A stretch of 64,000 nucleotides of DNA. Origin: Hymenopellis radicata. Lineage: Eukaryota; Basidiomycota; Agaricomycetes; Agaricales; Physalacriaceae. Made by a program: the position numbers and the translations under genes. The notes beneath the pieces were generated by a model. The model ran no database searches. It was given only the letters and a program-made list of their open reading frames with translations, and was not told the DNA's origin. The DNA is taken from contig JADNRX010000001.1 in the NCBI GenBank assembly GCA_015501595.1, forward strand, positions 620,001-684,000. The letters are read 5' to 3'. Below are positions 32,103 to 44,343 of this stretch, piece by piece; position 1 is the first letter of the stretch; each line of letters starts with the position of its first letter.

Positions 32103-33862
32103 TTAATTACTCTGAACGGGCTCACCGGGACAAGGAAGACTCACGTTACGCGCGGCACGATACCGTCGTACTGGACGCGGCGTGTAGAAGTCCTCGTCGG
32201 AAAACACAGGAAGGTCTCCCCATGCTCGTATCTTCGCACGTAGCTGACGAAGCTCCTTGCGTGTGTTGAGAGAGGCGAGAAGAGAATTCGCATAAAGCTT
32301 CCCGATGACAAAGTGGAGCCCAAGGAAGACAAGATTGGTGCGCATCGTCAACCACTGGAGCGAGAATCAGTACGAGAAGAAGGTAACGACAGGGTGGCGC
32401 ACGCATATTAAAGAGGCAGTAGTTGTGACGCTGAAAGAACGAGAACGGTGAGTATAGAGTTTTGATCAGAGTTGGAAACCAACCAGGTGAGCAAGCCATT
32501 CTCAAGAGTCCAGATTGTCAACGAGTCGATGACGTGGACCATCCTGAAAGTGGTCTCAATACATGGCCGAATTACAATGCAACGGCTTTGAATTACCTCG
32601 AAGGCACATCTATTTGCCGTCTCAACCGCCGTAGGAAATAGCACATCAAGGTAGTGATAATGATGTCGCTCGCGGAAGAAAGCGACAAGCCAGTCGTGAA
32701 TACCCACTACATAAGAAAAATAATTCAGTAAATATCTCGGATGAACAGTGGGGCTCGCACGCCGGGATAGTGCCGTACAAACGCGGAGAAACGATGTAAT
32801 CGGATCCTGCGCGGTACGTTAGCAATTGCTATGCATGACGGAGAAGAGCGCGCACATCTCTGCGGTGGAGACTATTTTCGCACATATGTCAGCACTGCCA
32901 GCATTGTAACACTTTGAAGGGGATATGCACCTGATGCCGCCACTGTAGACCGTCATCAGTATATAGCTTTAAGGATACTATAACGGGTACTTACGGAGAC
33001 GGAGAAAGACAAGGACGAGCTATGCATGTGTCAATCGACAGTTCGCGGCAAGAGGAGCAGAAAAATATCATACAACTGGTACGGTCAAAAACCAATTCTT
33101 CGCACTGACTGAAAAGAACGCATATGAGAAACAGGGATACACAATCATCGAGAACGCACAGTTGTGTATCCTTTGTACGAAGAAACTACAATATTTTGAG
33201 GAGAATGTTACATCGGGAGACCTTGCGAAACTCACCATTGCGCGAGAAATGTCTGAGCTGCCTGTTTCGTGCGCTGAGAAGGGTAGGCACGAATGCAAAT
33301 AAAGCGTACGGTGACAACTATCGACATCTGTGGCGGGATTAAGACATCGCCGACACTGTTTTATACAAAACACATACCGCGATGGGCCTAAGTGAATGTA
33401 CGCAATGAGCACCGAGGATCTTGGAGCAGCCTAGGGATCGTACCATGGTATATGATCCACTCTCGCGGTGTCGCCAAAATGAATAATGAGATAGTCGAAG
33501 AGAGAATATAAAATGAATGTTGAATGCGCTATATCAAGAAACCTTGAAAGGGACAAGGAATGAGCACTGGAACGCGGTCAGCCTTTGTACAGAAGCCATA
33601 CCAAACAGTTAAGACCTGTAGGTTGAAAGTGTATTAGATGACAGAGACACGAGAAGCGAATCGGGTACCATTGTCTTCTTCAGCCAAGAATCTTCCATAT
33701 ACAGTCGAAAGTAGACGATGATCTGGATAAACAGCACCCCGCTTAGCCTATGAAATCACATCAGCAGAAATACAGCACAGAGCGGGCGACAACGTACATG
33801 ATGGCTATACCCCCGCCGATGAGCAATGCTCCGTAGGTTCTAGCTATGTCGGGGGTGCTCAT
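32103..33862 (-). CDS. Seven-transmembrane-like DUF6534 protein
   Basis: A membrane protein of a family greatly expanded in mushroom-forming fungi, with no known function. ATG 33862 ([18 protein letters not shown]) begins the first helix. Spliced exons then read [41 protein letters not shown] and [13 protein letters not shown], and a further helix lies near 33130-33200. Near 32520 the family hallmark NGLLT is followed, after two introns, by [20 protein letters not shown] and [20 protein letters not shown]. The protein ends in a polar tail with the stop at 32103. The signature order YFRxY, DxxH, NTGLLT-like and KLYxNSLLAxLNxR supports the assignment. Some middle exons were not resolved. Confidence 0.8.
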
Positions 33863-34652
33863 CTAGTCAAGTGAGGGTATCAAACCGCGAATCAGCGTGG
33901 GCTCCTTTTAACAGCTGAACGTGAGAAATTGAAACACCGCATCTTCCAATCCCATCGGAATACGGCAGTCGTTCCTGCATATGATGGCAGAACATGTTTG
34001 TGGCGCGCGTCACGCAGCTAAATGTAACCAAGGGCGGATGCAGAGAGTAACGTAAGGCAGGTGTATACAGACGGAGTTGGCGGATTCAGCGATAGGTGAG
34101 CCGAAAGTGCCTCTACAAAGGGTCCCGAATGTACCCACGTCAAGTCTCGCTGAATGAATGCAAGTCATCGTTTTGGTCGGCGTCAGAGGCCACAAAAAGA
34201 CAAATATTCATTTATCGCAACGCACGAAGAAGCGTCGTTTATCACGGACGCCCTTTTCCCTCACAAAAACCGCAGAGGTAATGTGGCGGAACCCTCATTA
34301 GACTATAAGTTTTTGAGCCGGGCAGAAAGCCGGGTGTCGGAGCATAGATGTTCAGTTGCCCAGTAGACATCGGTGGTAGTCGGTGGTTGTGCGTTTCAGC
34401 GTTCTTCAACACTGATACGTCACTGTAATTCGGGTCCACAAGAGCATATATCCAGTAAGAAACAGAGTTCCGGGTCGGAAAGGGCTGAATTGAAGGCGCC
34501 AGTGCGTTGTATTCGCGGTAAATCGGTCATTTCGAGGGTTTTGGTGGGGGTTATGTACTCAGTACTGTATTCGCGAGACGATCATGGCAAGGAGGAAGTG
34601 ATGTGCCTCGGCCCGGACCGAGTCCCGCATCGTGTCTTTGAGTCTGACCACC
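33863..34652. other. Intergenic region upstream of AP-1 sigma
   Basis: About 790 bp between two divergently transcribed genes. Frames here are short and show no family similarity. I see no repeat or RNA gene. Confidence 0.45.
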
Positions 34653-35470
34653 ATGATCACTTACATTCTGCTCGTTTCCCGACAGGGTACACGCTCCCGT
34701 CCACCATCACGCCAAATTCTGACCTTTTCGAGATAGGAAAAGTCCGATTATCGAAATGGTTCACCACCCTTCCCCCAAGAACGAAAGCCAAAATTGTCAA
34801 GGATGTAACACAACTCGTGCTGGCGCGCCGAACGAAAATGTGCAATTTTCTGGAATACAAAGGTCGAGGATAGATTTCACATCCTTTTTTGATTCGGCTA
34901 GAGCGAGCATATATCTAGATTCGAAAGTGGTCTACCGCAGATACGCGTCTCTGTTCTTCGTCTGCGGCATAGGGTCAAGCGACAACGAACTGGTGACGCT
35001 CGAAATCATACATCGATACGTCGAGGTCTTGGATAGATATTTTGGGAATGTAAGAACTCTCTCTGACTGTTCTGCATGCTCTAACGCGAGTATAGGTCTG
35101 CGAGTTGGACTTGTGCGTGCTGTTGATTCAATTGTTATGATTCAGCACCGATCAACGTATCAATAGGATCTTCAACTTCCAGAAGGCTTACGCGGTACGC
35201 TATCTTGCAGTTGGCAAGCATAGCCATCGTTGACCGATGTTCAGATACTTGATGAATTGATCATCGCCGGCGAGCTGCAAGAATCCTCTAAAAAGTCGGT
35301 CCTTCGTGTGGTATGTTCCTTGGCACTTCTACGTGCATTATTCGTTGATATGACATTCACAGGTAACGCAGTCAGACACCGTCGAAGAGCAGGAAAACTC
35401 AGAAGATGTAATGGCGAGATTGGGTTCACGCTCAGGTAAGTCCTCTCTCCCTCTTTACTCTCAGCATTGA
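34653..35470 (+). CDS. APS1: AP-1 clathrin adaptor complex sigma subunit
   Basis: The small subunit of the trans-Golgi/endosome clathrin adaptor. A tiny first exon at 34653 encodes [11 protein letters not shown]. Splicing with a GTACAC donor joins it to [19 protein letters not shown]. The longin-type fold continues through [57 protein letters not shown], an exon with [17 protein letters not shown], and [19 protein letters not shown]. The C-terminal exon reads [20 protein letters not shown]. The end is ambiguous: the frame stays open to 35470, but a donor GTAAGT just after RLGSRS could splice to a stop near 35510. Sigma-1 is favoured over sigma-2 by [15 protein letters not shown]. Confidence 0.92.
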
Positions 35471-35623
35471 TGGAATTCACGAAGCTCCCATGGTACGCTA
35501 ACACGATTAGGTTAATTGTGCATTGGGCAATCGTAGATAACATCCATTGCACAATTGGTTTGTGTAATATACCCAATGGAATTATGTGGACTACAACAAA
35601 GAACAGCATGGAGAAATAAGCAG

Positions 35624-38618
35624 CTAAATCATACTCGTCGGCCTATCGTTCGAACTAATAGTCCCGGGAGGTCTTAATGTACTCGGAGGCTGCTGAGAAG
35701 GAGAACGTGATTCTGCATAAGGATTGTTCGACTGCGATTGTGATGGCAGCACACCTACACTCCTCGGGCGATCAACCCGCGATTGAAACGCTGGACTAGG
35801 AGGTGCTAGATCCTGATCCTCCCCATGTGGGTCAAAAACATTGGTGAGAGGACTTGGACGCCCCGCAGCAGCAGGTGGCTGCGACAGCTGAATGGCAGGT
35901 CGCTGCTGACTATGATCGACATAACGCGAAGTGGGTCTCGCAGGGTTATCGAGATAATGAGAGGATGGTCTCGAATTAGCATCGACGTAGTGGGAAGGCG
36001 GTCTCGAGGAGTCACGGAATGAGCGAATGGAGGGAGAGGGGGGAAGTGGCGTAGTTTCCGCATTCCCATACATGCCATGGGATGGTGGAGGTGGCGTTAG
36101 CGCTTCCAGGAGCTGCTGCTGCTGCTGCTGGTGACGAGCAGATGGTGTTGGTGAGGGTGGCGACAATGTTTCGTCGCTGGGAGATTGGTGGAACGAAGTG
36201 GTCGACGGGGACCGGGGCACTCCCGTGTTGAACTTAGCAGATGGTGAAGGCGAAGGAGGCGACTCGGGGACATAATCCAGTTTCCCAGGAGGAATAAACG
36301 GCTCATCCTCTCCCATCTTCTGATACGCGTTATTATGAGACGGAAGCATGCCCACACTATGCGGTCGCATATCGAACTGTCGGAAACCTGGAGAAGCAGG
36401 GGACAGTAGAGCTTCCTCGGCATCATCTTCATACTTTGAGTTGGAGGGCAGGGTGGCCAAGCTCTTCGGCCTGTCTCCTGGCTTGAGCGTACTGCCTTCG
36501 AATTTATGGAAGGCCGGAGACGGCGGGACCATGGTATCTTCAGTGATGGCCATAGACACCGGTGCGTATGTGTGTGGTTGAGCGCCTGTTGCCGCGGACG
36601 AAACACTGAAATCCAGCGGTGTGGGGTTCCGTCTGCTAACTGGTACTCGAGACGCTGAGCGTTTCCTGCATTTGCGGCAGAGAAGTACAATGCCCAAAAT
36701 CAAGACTCCCAGTAGAACCACGGCGTTGAGCGCCATTATGCCCAACATCGCAGGGAACCATGTGTTGAACTTGTCCAGGACCTCTGCCGTGGCCCCAGAG
36801 ACAGAAACACTACTGGCAGGTCCGTCGTAAGTATTATCAGACTTTTGATATGTGATACCAGTTCGAGCAGTGCATCCTCGGGCATCGCAAAACGTCTTCG
36901 AGGCCTTGTCCGGATCAATGAGAGATAACAGTTGCACATATGGAGTCCCCATCTTCCCGTCAGAACCGAAGTCACCGAAGTCATACAGAGAGTACATGGA
37001 TCGAAGAACGTTGACACCGAAAATATAGTCACTGCGGACACAGTCAGTACAGAAATATCTCGAACAACGAAAATGTAACGTACAACTGGCCCTCGCTTGT
37101 CGCGATAGACCCTGGAACGAAAGAACCAAGACATGTGTTGTCCCCCGTGTATGCCGAAGGATTCATATCCAGCGGATGTAGAGGAAACACTCTCCCGCTG
37201 GCATAATGTCAGTGGCGATGTCGTGTCTCGCTTCAAAGTGAGTACGCACCCAATTTGAATGGCCATGTCGATTTCAGCATTGCAGGGCACGTTATAGTAC
37301 CCAGTAGTCGCGTCGTAGAACGCGCCTTCAATGCTACCATAGATGGCATCACATATCGCCTTGGTCGTGTACCTATCTATTGTAAGTATGCGAGGAGTTG
37401 GCGGTATGAAGTATCTCACGAATACGATGTTCCTGTGTCCAATAGCGCTACGCCCTTGTTCCCGGGCGCATCAGAGACTTCAGTCGAAGGAAGAACGGTG
37501 TTGTTGCCAATGATAAACGCCTCCACGAGTACGTTCCAACGTTTGGGTGTCGCGACGGGCCATGTTGGTATCGTTGGAGTATTAGCGATTGATGTATAGT
37601 TCTCCTCATATTCGCCTGGAGTAACAGCGGTAAGCCCGCACACATAGATAACCAGATAGAGAGTGCCTACCAATTGAAAAACCACCCTGAACGTCGTCTG
37701 TGGAATCAGTACTCCTCTGGAATGAGAATGCCATAAAATTCTTTGTGGCCGGGTTATCTTGAAAGAGATTGTATAGCAAACTGCGACCATCGGAGGCGCC
37801 AGTTTTGTTGAGTTGCGAGTCGACGGTGGAAAGAGAGGTGAAGCCCAAACCAATGAGGCCATCAGCGTTGTAGCTCAGTGCAGGGTTGTTTGCCGAGGTT
37901 ACGTCGAGATAAGCTTGCTTTGCCACGGTGATACTAGGACATATGAGCGGGCGCGATCGAAAATGAGATGTAAACGCACCCAGCAAACTCGACATTCGAT
38001 ATGTAAGAAACAGTCCCATACACCCAACCAATACCGAACTGGATATCATTTTTAGAATAAGGCACCTGTATGGTGTGACATTCCTTACGGTAAGATTGGT
38101 GGTTAACGACTAGCAGTAACTGTGAGCTGTAGATACGGAAGTGACGCGAGATGAAACGCACAGTCTGCTGAGAATTGACGAGGGGAGGGTTGTCGGCCTT
38201 GAGCCACAAGTCGGAGGAGCCGGTATCCATCTGCACCGCGAATTCTATGAGCCGCGTCAGGACGTACGATATATGTCGTGATTGAGCCGACCTTGGCCTC
38301 CAGCGGACATCTACAAAAATTATGATTGGTACCAATTTGAGTCCTTGAGTAGTACAACTTGACTTACATTGGACATGTATATCAAATCGCGGACAGTGCT
38401 AATCGGAGAGGTCAATCACCAGCTCGAGGAGGACTACAGCGCACGCACGTCAAGTCCAGACCATTATTGACGACAGCATTGACGACGGGCTTGTTTGCAA
38501 AGTCTCCTCCCCTGCGACTGAGAGGGGAATGCAGAAGTTGACGGGTGTTAAACGGGACCTTGAGAGCGCTGGACACAACACAGAGACCGAGGAGGAGAAA
38601 GGAAGGTAGGAGGATCAT
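35624..38618 (-). CDS. Membrane-anchored pepsin-like aspartic protease with long cytoplasmic tail
   Basis: A family A1 aspartic protease. ATG 38618 gives a signal peptide (MILLPSFLLLGLCVVSSA) and a propeptide-like RQLLHSPLSRRGGD. The first catalytic motif is VQMDTGSSDLWLKA near 38200 and the second is VALLDTGTSYS near 37430, so both catalytic aspartates are present. After the catalytic domain a single transmembrane helix (LNAVVLLGVLILGIVLL) is followed by CRKCRKR. A Pro/Ser-rich cytoplasmic tail of about 320 residues follows, encoded by one large exon ending at 35624. The tail contains a six-glutamine run and three related copies of a PPSPAF-like, RP-S-LPS-like unit. The anchor is transmembrane rather than a GPI anchor as in yapsins. 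Confidence 0.88.
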
Positions 38619-39405
38619 CGTTGGCGGCGATGAGGCATAAACGAGTGGAGATGGTGGGAGCACGAAGCCAAAGAACTCGCCCAAGGAGGCTGAGCTATTT
38701 GTGTTTGCAACTTCGATCATTCCATCAGCAGTCAGCACCCCTGCCGCATTTACACTTGCGCGCGCAGCGACAACCGGCCACATGAGACTCGAGAGGTCAT
38801 CACAATTAGGTCGCGCTACATCTTTCTTCGCGTACCACTAGGTCTTGCGATATATAGGAATCAAGGTCAACGAAATCGAGACTGCGAGAGTGCTCTTCAA
38901 TAAAGTTCCGTATGTTAATCACTTCTCTTACAATTTCGCCGTCGACTCCACCGACAGCTCTCCACAGTGGCGTTCGCTCTCAAGAATCTTCGATAAGCCA
39001 GGCCTTATGATCCATCTACTTAGCTGGATGACAGTACTTCAGCAAGACGGCTATAGCCGACAAGCGTGGCTGGTGTGAATCGTTCTAGCTGTCGGTCGAT
39101 CAGAATCCCTATAGAACGGCGCGGGAGGGCAACGTGTACGTAGGAAAGCTGATAACCAGCTGGCCAGAGTTATACGAAGTAGAGTTATCACCCCAATAGA
39201 ACATGATTTGCCCACGACCGTTCGTGGGTGGATCGAGGAAAAGTCGAGGAATCAAAATTACCAACAAGTTTCCATACCAACCAAAGCCCGGCGTCTTGAA
39301 ATGTCAGATCTAGACACGGACACGTCCTCCCTCGTACATAGTGTTTCTTCATAGATGATCAAAAGTCGCGACCGTCACGTGTGATTCACTTCATTCTCTT
39401 CTCCC
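38619..39405. other. Intergenic region between aspartic protease and HIS6
   Basis: About 790 bp serving as a divergent promoter region. A short frame at 38845-39078 has no recognisable similarity. I see no repeat or RNA gene. Confidence 0.45.
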
Positions 39406-40655
39406 ATGTCCTCCTCTTCCCGCCGTAGTTGTTTTCGTCCTTGTATCGACCTCCATGATGGCCAAGTCAAACAGATAGTTGGCGGAACCCTCTCCGATGC
39501 CTCCCCTAGCACGCTCAAAACGAACTTTGTTGCAAGGTTGATACTCTAGGCCCCGATCCTACTTCTCCTCTGAATCTAGAGAAATTACAGCCAATCTCCT
39601 GCAGAATTTGCTGAGCTATACAGAAGAAACAATTTGGAAGGCGGACATGTCATAAAACTCGGTCCGGGAAACGACGACGCTGCACGAGAGGCGTTAGCTG
39701 CTTGGCCTGGTTAGTACTCTGGCCGATTTGAACGACGCGATTGCTGAAAGCAACCCTTCTAGGTGGATTGCAGATCGGCGGCGGCATCCATGATAAAAAC
39801 GCGCAACAGTGGATCGACGCGGGTGCTAGCAAGGTAACTTGTCTCCGCATTCTGGCGCGTGAATCCTGAACATGGGAAGGTTATCGTAACTTCATTTCTC
39901 TTTCCCAACGCAAAGTTCTCCTTGGATCGCCTAAAGGCTGTCTCCGGTGCGGTTGGGAAAGACAGATTGGTGGTGGACGTCAGGCACGTACCATACCAAT
40001 CATTCCGCCTTTCATCGCGTCCTAAAATGTTTGTACCTTAGCTGTCGTCGTCGCGACGCAAAATGGTTTGTAGCGATGAATAAATGGCAGGACATTACTG
40101 ACATGGAGGTGTCCAAAGGTACGCATACGCGTTGATCGCATGCCTGGTTTAATTGCTTTCTTTTTGGGGTAGCTTCGTTGGAGCTGCTATCGGAATATTG
40201 CAGGTAAATATGTGCTGGTTCCGTTATCGTTGACGAGAATCTCACGGAGCTGTAGTGAATTTTTGGTCCATGCAGCCGATATCGAGGGTCTTTGTCAAGG
40301 GACTGACGAAGAGCTCGTTTCACGTACGATTTCTCTTTTTCATCTCAACTGGTCTCAACTTGTCGTAATTTGCAGGCCTCGGAGAGTGGGTGTCAATACC
40401 AACTACATATGCCGGTGGCGCGAAAGGTCTGCTCCAAGATTTTGGCATGTTCAATCATTTCAACCTACTTTAGCGGTCGAGGATCTTGATCTCGTTGACC
40501 GACTTTCCAATGGGCGAGTGGACCTGACCTATGGAAGGTAGATTACTCGAAATCTTCCGACGATGCTCACTTCTGACTTGACGTACAGTGCGTTAGATAT
40601 ATTCGGTGGCACTCTTGTCAAGTTTGAGGAGCTAGTGAACCGGAAACACGTTTAA
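39406..40655 (+). CDS. HIS6: ProFAR isomerase, histidine biosynthesis (HIS6/HisA)
   Basis: A cytosolic (beta/alpha)8-barrel enzyme that isomerises ProFAR to PRFAR in histidine synthesis. ATG 39406 ([19 protein letters not shown]) includes the N-terminal catalytic aspartate in [16 protein letters not shown]. Later exons read [71 protein letters not shown] (second catalytic aspartate) and [15 protein letters not shown]. The C-terminus is [16 protein letters not shown]. The intron at 39984-40041 has a GC donor (AG|GCACGT) and is required to keep frame between VVDV and SCRRRDAKW. Confidence 0.94.
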
Positions 40656-40975
40656 TTTATCGCTACATAATGTATATTATTCACAACTGGAGGTTTCGTG
40701 ACTGCGATGGGTCAACTGCAAGACGGTTTGTTGACTCACAAGCCCTCCAGATGTTGAAGTCCTAAATGCTGAGCACTGATCGCAATTCTCGGCAAGCGAT
40801 GCCGAGAGGGAGCGAGGCGTGGGAATCATCATTACAGTTGTGTATAAGGTTTGGTGCCCCCTTCCATTTACAGCCAAACTTTCCTCGTCGAGCTCAACGT
40901 CCTCAAGGTAAAGACTCGCTGCTCGCGAATGCTGTGAAAGTCGTCTTGACATTGTCATCCAGATCCTCTTCGACC
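40656..40975. other. Gap between HIS6 and ribosomal protein L35
   Basis: About 320 bp holding the HIS6 3' end and the L35 promoter. No coding evidence on either strand. Confidence 0.45.
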
Positions 40976-41503
40976 ATGCCCGGAAAAGTCAAGGCCTACG
41001 AACTCCAATCCAAGTGCGCAAAAGGCCATCGGGAATTCTTGACTGGATATATTGACTGGCACTGTTTAGGTCAAAGAATGACTTGTCCAAGCAATTGTTG
41101 GAGCTCAAGAATGAGCTGCTGACTCTGCGGGTTCAGAAAATTGCTGGTGGCTCGGCATCGAAGCTCACAAAAATGTGCGTTTATTATGCTAGGCTAACTG
41201 CGATATAGATACTGACGGATCTGCAGCAACACTGTGCGCAAATCGATTGCACGTGTGATGACCGTGATGAACCAGAAGGCGCGCCAAAATCTGCGGGAGT
41301 TCTACAAGACCAAGAAATACCTTCCTCTTGACCTGCGAGCGAAGAAGACACGGGCGATCCGACGGAGAATGACCAAGGTATGTGCGCAGCATGCTGTGTT
41401 ATTGTGTACTGACTGTTTGCAGCACGAAAAGTCGCTCAAGACGGCAAAGCAGGTCAAGAAGGACCAGAACTTCCCGATTCGCAAGTACGCAGTGAAGGCA
41501 TGA
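40976..41503 (+). CDS. RPL35: 60S ribosomal protein L35 (uL29)
   Basis: A large-subunit ribosomal protein at the polypeptide exit. Four exons read [33 protein letters not shown] with [34 protein letters not shown] with [20 protein letters not shown] and RAIRRRMTK, and [20 protein letters not shown] with KYAVKA. The length of about 124 residues is the family norm. ATG 40976 follows a pyrimidine-rich leader (ATCCTCTTCGACC). All introns are canonical and short. Confidence 0.97.
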
Positions 41504-42077
41504 GAGTAGACTACCGTTTTGTATGCCCATGCACTATGCCATGTCCTTTGCTTGTACTATGCATGACGACGTTCCTCGTTTCATGTCTGTTTTATTTTAT
41601 AATTTGCAACAAGGGCAGACGTACGACTTTTGAAGCCTACATTTAGGAGGAGAATACTAGCTGTGCTGACTGTTCACCGGGAAAGGAAACAGCCACTTTA
41701 TCCTCTACCGCCATCCTTTTCCTCCCCACCGTCTCGTCGCCGTCCGACCCACCCATCACTCTCTGCGACTGACTCGTTCTTGGGCCTGGATCCGGGTGGC
41801 ATCAGCAATAAGCGCGCTACTTTCCCACAACACCACCACCACCACCACTGCCATCAGCGACCAGCAACTACTTATCCACATATTTATTCTTTATTTTTGC
41901 CACGAATCATAACGACAATCACGACATGGTGAGTCTTTCATCATCTTCGAGGCAGGGATGGCGAGATACCAAAGCGTTGGTGGAGCCATCCCCCACCACG
42001 TGCGTTACATCGCATGCTATTGCAGAGTCTAATATGCCTGCCCATCATTGAACGATTTTCGTTTCCTTGCCACCATT
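41504..42077. other. Probable 5' leader and promoter of the Ste20-like kinase
   Basis: A CCA/CAC-rich stretch near 41830-41850 and a pyrimidine-rich segment precede the kinase. A GTGAGT donor near 41930 and a TTGCAG near 42020 look like a 5'-UTR intron. An upstream open frame (41630-41932) has low-complexity content and is probably not translated into a stable protein. Confidence 0.5.
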
Positions 42078-44343
42078 ATGGCCCCGGGCTCTCGCTTTGG
42101 AAAACGCACCAGTTCTGACAATGTTCTTTCCAAGCCCCAGCCAAAGGTTCTCACTCGTTCGCCCCCGTCTTCCGGCTCACCGCCAGAACGCCCGAGAGAG
42201 CCGTATCCAATTCCCAGCAGCAACCCTGCCAGCCAGTATACCCTCCTCGAAAAGCTCGGCACCGGTAGTTTTGGAACCGTCTACAAGGCTATGCACAATG
42301 AGACCAAGCAGATTGTTGCAGTCAAGCAAATAGGTCCGTTTGCGCCTGGTCTTGCGCTTGCCATCTCACAATTTCGTTAGACCTCGAAGATTCAGACGAC
42401 GACATATCAGAAATCCAACAAGAAATTGCTAGTCTCGCTCAGTGCGACTCGGAATATGTGACGCGCTATTACGGCTCATTCGTCGTTGCCTACAAGCTCT
42501 GGATTGTCATGGAATATCTCGCTGGCGGCTCTTGTCTCGATCTTCTCAAACCAGGGCCATTCTCAGAGGCACACATCGCCGTCCTCTGTCGTGAGCTTTT
42601 ACTCGGTCTCGATTATCTCCACACAGAGGGGACCATTCATCGCGATATCAAAGCAGCCAACATTCTTCTTTCATCATCCGGCAAGGTCAAACTCGGTGAT
42701 TTTGGCGTTGCAGCTCAGCTCACTAATACGCTTCGCCACACCTTTGTTGGAACGCCCTTCTGGATGGCACCAGAAGTCATTCGGCAGGCTGGATACGACG
42801 CGAAGGCGGACATGTGGAGTTTGGGCATTACAGCAATCGAGATGGCAAAGGGCGAACCTCCTCTTTCCGAGTTCCACCCTATGCGTGTCTTGTTCCTCAT
42901 TCCCAAAGCGAAGCCGCCTGTCCTCGAAGGGAACTTTACACCCGCCTTCAAAGAATTTGTTAGTCTTTGCTTGACAAAGAACCCGCATTCTGTAAGTACA
43001 TGCGGAATATCATTATCCCAAGTACTCATGTGTTTCAGCGTCCTACTGCGAACGAGCTTCTGCAGCACCGATTCATTCGGGGGGCCAAGAAGACGTCTTA
43101 TTTGACTGAGCTCATCGAGCGGTACCAGGACTATCGCTCTAGGTCACCGACGAAAGGGAACCGCCAAATGTACCAGGCTACAGTACGCAACAGTCTCGCT
43201 TGGGACACGACAGCATCGATGCGCAGCGACTGGAATTTCGACACCATACGGTCGACAACGTCTGCCATGGGCACATTCAAGTCAATGGCAAAAGATCTCG
43301 TTAACACGGCTTCCGATATCACAGAGGATGGAGAGTATTCGGACAATGAAGGACAGGCGTCCATCGACACTGGTGGCGCGACCAGGGGTAGTGATCCTAT
43401 CCACACTGGCGGCTTAGGCATCAATACCGACGCTGCCCACTCTACGGTCATCATCAAGCCCGAACAGACGAGTCCTGAATCTGAGAAGGATATGGCTGTG
43501 TTACTGGCGTCTAGTGATGACCCCGAGGCGGCTTCGAATGACGCTGCACCACCTGCCTACAGCGGCTCAATGCGGGGCTCGCGCCGCTCTTCTTATGCAG
43601 CTCGTCACGCCGCTGCTGGCACGATAATGAAAGAAGGCGATTTGGGAAATGGCATCGATACTATTCGACCCATCAAGAAGGTGGATACCGCTGGGTCCTT
43701 ACGCCTATCAGCTGAGTATGTGGGTAGTATGCGCAGAGAAGGGAGTACGTCTTCACCGACGTCACCGACTTCTCATAAACGCGGGGCCAGTGAGCTTGGG
43801 AGGGCCGGGAAGTCCATTGTCGATGATGTGGTGCAACCTATATTAGAAAAGGCTAGTTCCTGACACTAGTTAGCGGTCATACTGATTAACTTTTTTTGCA
43901 GGCTATTGCCGACGACATGGATGCGAGGGAGATAGAATCGCTTAGCATGATTTCTCGTGGGTTCGCAGAGCTGAAAGACGCAAATCCCGAGCTTGCTTAT
44001 AGCGTCGTGTTGGACATCCTCTCTGGTATCAACGAGTGCGTACTTCTCATTCTTCGAAACTTCCTCAAGCTGACTCTGATTTCTTTGTAGCAACTCTGCT
44101 ATCCGCCAACACATCCAGACTTCAAGAGGTTTGTTCCCTCACAAGCGCGTCATTCGCCGGAGTGAGATGACAGCGAAGGGGCTCGTCGTAACGGAGGTGC
44201 AGGAAGATGTCACCGGCTTGCCTTCGACATCGAATTCTGTGCCGAAAGCCGAAGACCCGACTGCGCGCAAATCACCCATATCAGAGCTTCTGTACATGCG
44301 ATGGCTAGAAGGATTAAAACTCAAATGGCCGAGTTTAACCTAG
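42078..44343 (+). CDS. Ste20/germinal-centre kinase (GCK-III, Sid1/Nak1-like)
   Basis: A Ser/Thr kinase of the group that works upstream of NDR kinases in septation and polarity pathways. The start is ATG 42078 ([15 protein letters not shown]); an in-frame ATG at 42048 is possible. The kinase domain shows the glycine loop [12 protein letters not shown], the lysine in [18 protein letters not shown], the DFGVAAQ motif, [20 protein letters not shown] and [16 protein letters not shown]. The domain closes with [13 protein letters not shown] regulatory tail rich in Ser, Thr and acidic residues follows. A conserved C-terminal block appears after 43900 ([20 protein letters not shown]). The last exon ends [12 protein letters not shown]. 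The N-lobe position and short N-terminus fit GCK rather than PAK. Confidence 0.92.

Noticed and set aside
29065..35470. Possible secondary-metabolite or transfer island around the glycosyltransferase
   Set aside because: Neighbours are a tRNA, MITEs, a DUF6534 protein and the AP-1 sigma subunit; no biosynthetic partner or defence genes are present.
41630..41932. His/Pro-rich 100-residue frame upstream of the kinase
   Set aside because: The CAC repeat and position fit a 5' leader with a UTR intron; it is not a likely stable protein.
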